From assembly GCA_045652135.1 (NCBI GenBank), contig JAZRTS010000134.1, forward strand, positions 1 to 7,448: a stretch of DNA of 7,448 bases, written 5' to 3'. The notes under the pieces are model-generated. The model worked only from the letters and a program-made list of their open reading frames with translations. It searched no databases and was not told where the DNA came from. How positions within the stretch are numbered: the first letter of the stretch is position 1; the number at the start of each line of letters is the position of its first letter. Of this stretch, positions 5,554-7,448 are shown piece by piece. Source of the DNA: RGIG7213 sp045652135 (GTDB lineage: Bacteria > Bacillota > Clostridia > Oscillospirales > CAG-272). Both the position numbers and the translations under genes were made by a program.

Positions 5554-7203
5554 ATGAAGAAAATAATTTCTATTTTTTTGGTTGTTGCAACCATTCTTAC
5601 AATGTCGTCTTTGACGGTATTTGCGGAAGAAAAGTTCGCAACTGTCGAAGCACTTCAGTTTGCAAAGAGCGCAGAGCCCACTGTTGACGGCGTTGTTTCC
5701 GTAACGGAATGGGGCACACCCACAGTAGCAAACGCTGACGAAAGCAACTCCGTTGTTGACCTTGAAATCCCCGGCTCACGTATGGAATTCTCCATGTGGA
5801 CACGTTACAACTTCCAGGGCTTCTACCTTGCTATAGTTGCTTACGATGACCAGCACTGCAACGCAAAGGTCGTTGAAGAACGTAACAGCATCTGGAACGG
5901 CGACTGCTTGCAGGTTCGTCTTGATGCTTACGGCTGTACTGTTGACCAGGGACTTAACCCCACATCAAACAGAAACGGTAACTGGCACTCCTCTTACAAT
6001 GAATTCGCATTTGCTCTCGGTGATGACGGCGTTACATACGCATACAGCTGGCACGGCGTTGTTGACCACGAGGACCTTACAGGCGGTAACGGCAGATACG
6101 TTATAAAGCACAACGCTTCCAAGCAGGAAACAACGTATGAGCTTTTCATTCCGTGGGATGTTATCCTTCAGACACCCCCGCACGTCGGTACAAAGCTCGG
6201 CTTTGCTATCTCCGTAAATGACGGCGACAAGGACACAGGCCTTTACAAGAACCACATTGAGTGGGGTACAGGCGTTATGACAACACGTGACAAGAATATC
6301 TACGGTTCAAACCGTCTTGTATTCGAAGAAACACGTGCAACGGGCGGTGCGGCTCTCGTTGACCCCAATGTGGCAGTTACACTCCCCCCGCTTGAAAAAG
6401 TCACAGCAGAGAAATTCCTTCTTACATTCAAGGATTCACTTATCAAGCCCCTTAACGCTATGGGTAACGCAGGTACAAAGGATATGGAATACACCATCAA
6501 CGATGACGGTTCCTTACATATGGCTTTGACGGGTGCTGATCCTCAGCTCTGGCTTGACATCAACAACCTTTACGAAATTGAAGCAGGTAATTACCGTTAT
6601 CTTGCTCTTTACCTCAAGACAAACGAAACAAACTGGGGCGAAATGTTCTTCACAACAGGCGCATCTCCCACAATTGACGCAGGTATATCCGTTATGTCGG
6701 AATATGCAGAGGTTGAAGGCGGACAGATCGTTGTTCTCGACTTCCAGTACTTCATGAACGACGAAGCAGCAGGCTTCACAGAAGGCGAATGGAACGGACG
6801 TCTGCTCCAGCTCCGTTTTGACCCCGTAAACGAAGTTACAGATACACTTACGTCTGAAATGACACTTTACGGAATAGGCTTCTTCAACAACCTCGAAGAT
6901 GCTCAGAAATTCAACATTGACGGTATCACGGTTGAAACAGATCCCGGCGCGGCGATCGACCCCGTTGAGTCTTCCGAAGGCACAGAAGCTCCCGCAGAGG
7001 ATACAGAGGCTGTAACAGATGCTGAAACAAACGCTGCTGACACAAATGCAAGCAATGAAACAGCAGCATCAACAGACGCTGAAACAACAGGTGAAGGCGG
7101 CGAAGAAGGCGGCAGCACAGGCATTATAATCGCCATCGTTGCAGTTGCGGTAGTTGCAGTAGCAGCAGTCGTATTCATCATTCTCAAGAAGAAAAAGGCA
7201 TAA
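5554..7203 (+). CDS. Membrane-anchored surface protein with a CBM9-type domain
   Basis: A 549-residue protein. Signal peptide at 1-24 (MKKIISIFLVV...TVFA, cleaved before EE). Residues about 38-258 resemble the family 9 carbohydrate-binding (CBM9/DOMON-like) fold: PTVDGVVSVTEWG at the start, IWNGDCLQV (113-121), ELFIPWDV (196-203), LGFAISVNDGD (215-225) and HIEWG (234-238). Residues about 280-455 form a second, probably jelly-roll beta-sandwich (YRYLALYLKTN, WNGRLLQLRFDPV, LYGIGFF), typical of sugar-binding accessory domains. A Glu/Thr/Ala/Asp-rich stalk (465-521), a transmembrane helix (522-544) and the tail KKKKA anchor it. There is no catalytic domain and no LPXTG. Consensus promoter, strong ribosome site and biased codons (mostly AAC, TTC, ACA, CTT, GGC) suggest high expression. 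Likely role: carbohydrate capture or a structural coat at the cell surface. The ligand is unknown. Confidence 0.82.
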   Translation: MKKIISIFLVVATILTMSSLTVFAEEKFATVEALQFAKSAEPTVDGVVSVTEWGTPTVANADESNSVVDLEIPGSRMEFSMWTRYNFQGFYLAIVAYDDQHCNAKVVEERNSIWNGDCLQVRLDAYGCTVDQGLNPTSNRNGNWHSSYNEFAFALGDDGVTYAYSWHGVVDHEDLTGGNGRYVIKHNASKQETTYELFIPWDVILQTPPHVGTKLGFAISVNDGDKDTGLYKNHIEWGTGVMTTRDKNIYGSNRLVFEETRATGGAALVDPNVAVTLPPLEKVTAEKFLLTFKDSLIKPLNAMGNAGTKDMEYTINDDGSLHMALTGADPQLWLDINNLYEIEAGNYRYLALYLKTNETNWGEMFFTTGASPTIDAGISVMSEYAEVEGGQIVVLDFQYFMNDEAAGFTEGEWNGRLLQLRFDPVNEVTDTLTSEMTLYGIGFFNNLEDAQKFNIDGITVETDPGAAIDPVESSEGTEAPAEDTEAVTDAETNAADTNASNETAASTDAETTGEGGEEGGSTGIIIAIVAVAVVAVAAVVFIILKKKKA

Positions 7204-7212
7204 ATAAAAAAC

Positions 7213-7242
7213 AAATAGGGTGTTGATTTCAACACCCTATTT
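7213..7242 (+). terminator. Hairpin after the CBM9 gene, probably a partial terminator
   Basis: A perfect 13-bp stem (7213-7225 with 7230-7242, core AGGGTGTTG, loop ATTT) starts 9 bases after the stop codon. The right arm ends in ATTT followed by CATTAACG, so the U-tract is short and release may be incomplete. The next gene starts only 20 bases downstream. Confidence 0.7.
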
Positions 7243-7262
7243 CATTAACGGAAATTATTTAT

Positions 7263-7448
7263 ATGAACGAACAATTTTCAAGAACGGAAGCGCTTATAGG
7301 CATTGAAGCTTTGGAAAAAATAAAAAAATCAAGGGTGCTGATATTCGGCATCGGCGGTGTCGGCTCATATACGGCTGAAGCGCTTGCGCGCGCAGGCGTG
7401 GGACACCTTACGCTTGTTGACGGTGATACGGTCGCCCCCTCCAACCTG
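7263..7448 (+). CDS. tcdA: tRNA threonylcarbamoyladenosine dehydratase, 5' part
   Basis: The first 62 codons of a ThiF/E1-like adenylating enzyme are present, cut off by the window edge. The N-terminus (MNEQFSRTEALIG...) and the nucleotide-binding GIGGVGS (29-35), followed by EALARAGVGHLTLVDGDTV (39-57) and the start of SNL, are characteristic of TcdA (CsdL/YgdL). This family cyclises the t6A modification at position 37 of ANN-decoding tRNAs to ct6A using ATP. The full protein would be about 230-270 residues. No strong Shine-Dalgarno precedes the ATG (ACGGAA is weak and distant). No room for a promoter remains after the upstream hairpin, so it may depend on read-through or on a promoter inside the CBM9 gene. 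Other ThiF-family members (MoeB, ThiF) are less likely because of the N-terminal match. Confidence 0.88.
   Translation, partial: MNEQFSRTEALIGIEALEKIKKSRVLIFGIGGVGSYTAEALARAGVGHLTLVDGDTVAPSNL

Noticed and set aside
7125..7130. TATAAT inside the CBM9 gene as a tcdA promoter
   Set aside because: No -35 hexamer lies at the right distance, and the bases are explained by Ile codons of the transmembrane segment.
6903..7235. Minus-strand reading frame of 110 codons opposite the CBM9 stalk
   Set aside because: It is the antisense of the repetitive Glu/Thr/Ala stalk and transmembrane segment, and it starts within the downstream hairpin. It has no support of its own.

Overview
The window looks like a chromosomal segment of a spore-forming, anaerobic, probably gut-dwelling Clostridia member (Oscillospirales/Ruminococcus-like). 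The pointers are a complete spoIIE sporulation phosphatase with a Spo0A-type promoter, a dockerin protein beside a cohesin-like protein, a CBM9-type surface protein, consensus sigma-A and AGGAGG signals, mid-range base composition, and hairpin-rich intergenic repeats of a kind I associate with gut Clostridia genomes. The taxonomic placement is inference.

Layout. Bases 1-297 hold no gene but about eleven short inverted repeats, including an array of mini-hairpins separated by ATTCAT. Bases 298-2676 are a two-gene minus-strand operon. The first gene (1285-2676) encodes a secreted transglutaminase-like protein ending in a type I dockerin. Three bases after its stop, the second gene (298-1281) encodes a membrane-anchored protein with a cohesin-like domain. 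A 360-base divergent intergenic region (2677-3036) carries an extended -10 promoter for that operon, two abutting 12-bp palindromes, and a Spo0A-box promoter facing the other way. Then come spoIIE on the plus strand (3037-5349), a strong terminator (5370-5407), a near-perfect sigma-A promoter (5484-5511), a CBM9-type membrane-anchored surface protein (5554-7203), a hairpin (7213-7242) and the first 62 codons of tcdA (7263 to the window edge).

How the genes may work together. The transglutaminase-dockerin and cohesin-like genes are adjacent, apparently translationally coupled, and carry the two halves of a known adhesion pair. The simplest hypothesis is that the enzyme is secreted and held at the cell surface by its membrane-anchored neighbour. 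The CBM9 protein uses the same cell-surface plan: signal peptide, beta-sandwich domain(s), Thr/Glu-rich stalk, one transmembrane helix and a basic tail, with no LPXTG sortase motif. SpoIIE and TcdA are housekeeping/developmental genes with no obvious functional link to the surface proteins. The most unusual items are the cohesin/dockerin pair, with a low-complexity segment apparently inserted inside the cohesin-like fold, the apparent conservation of the atypical spoIIE promoter spacing, and the hairpin array at the left end.
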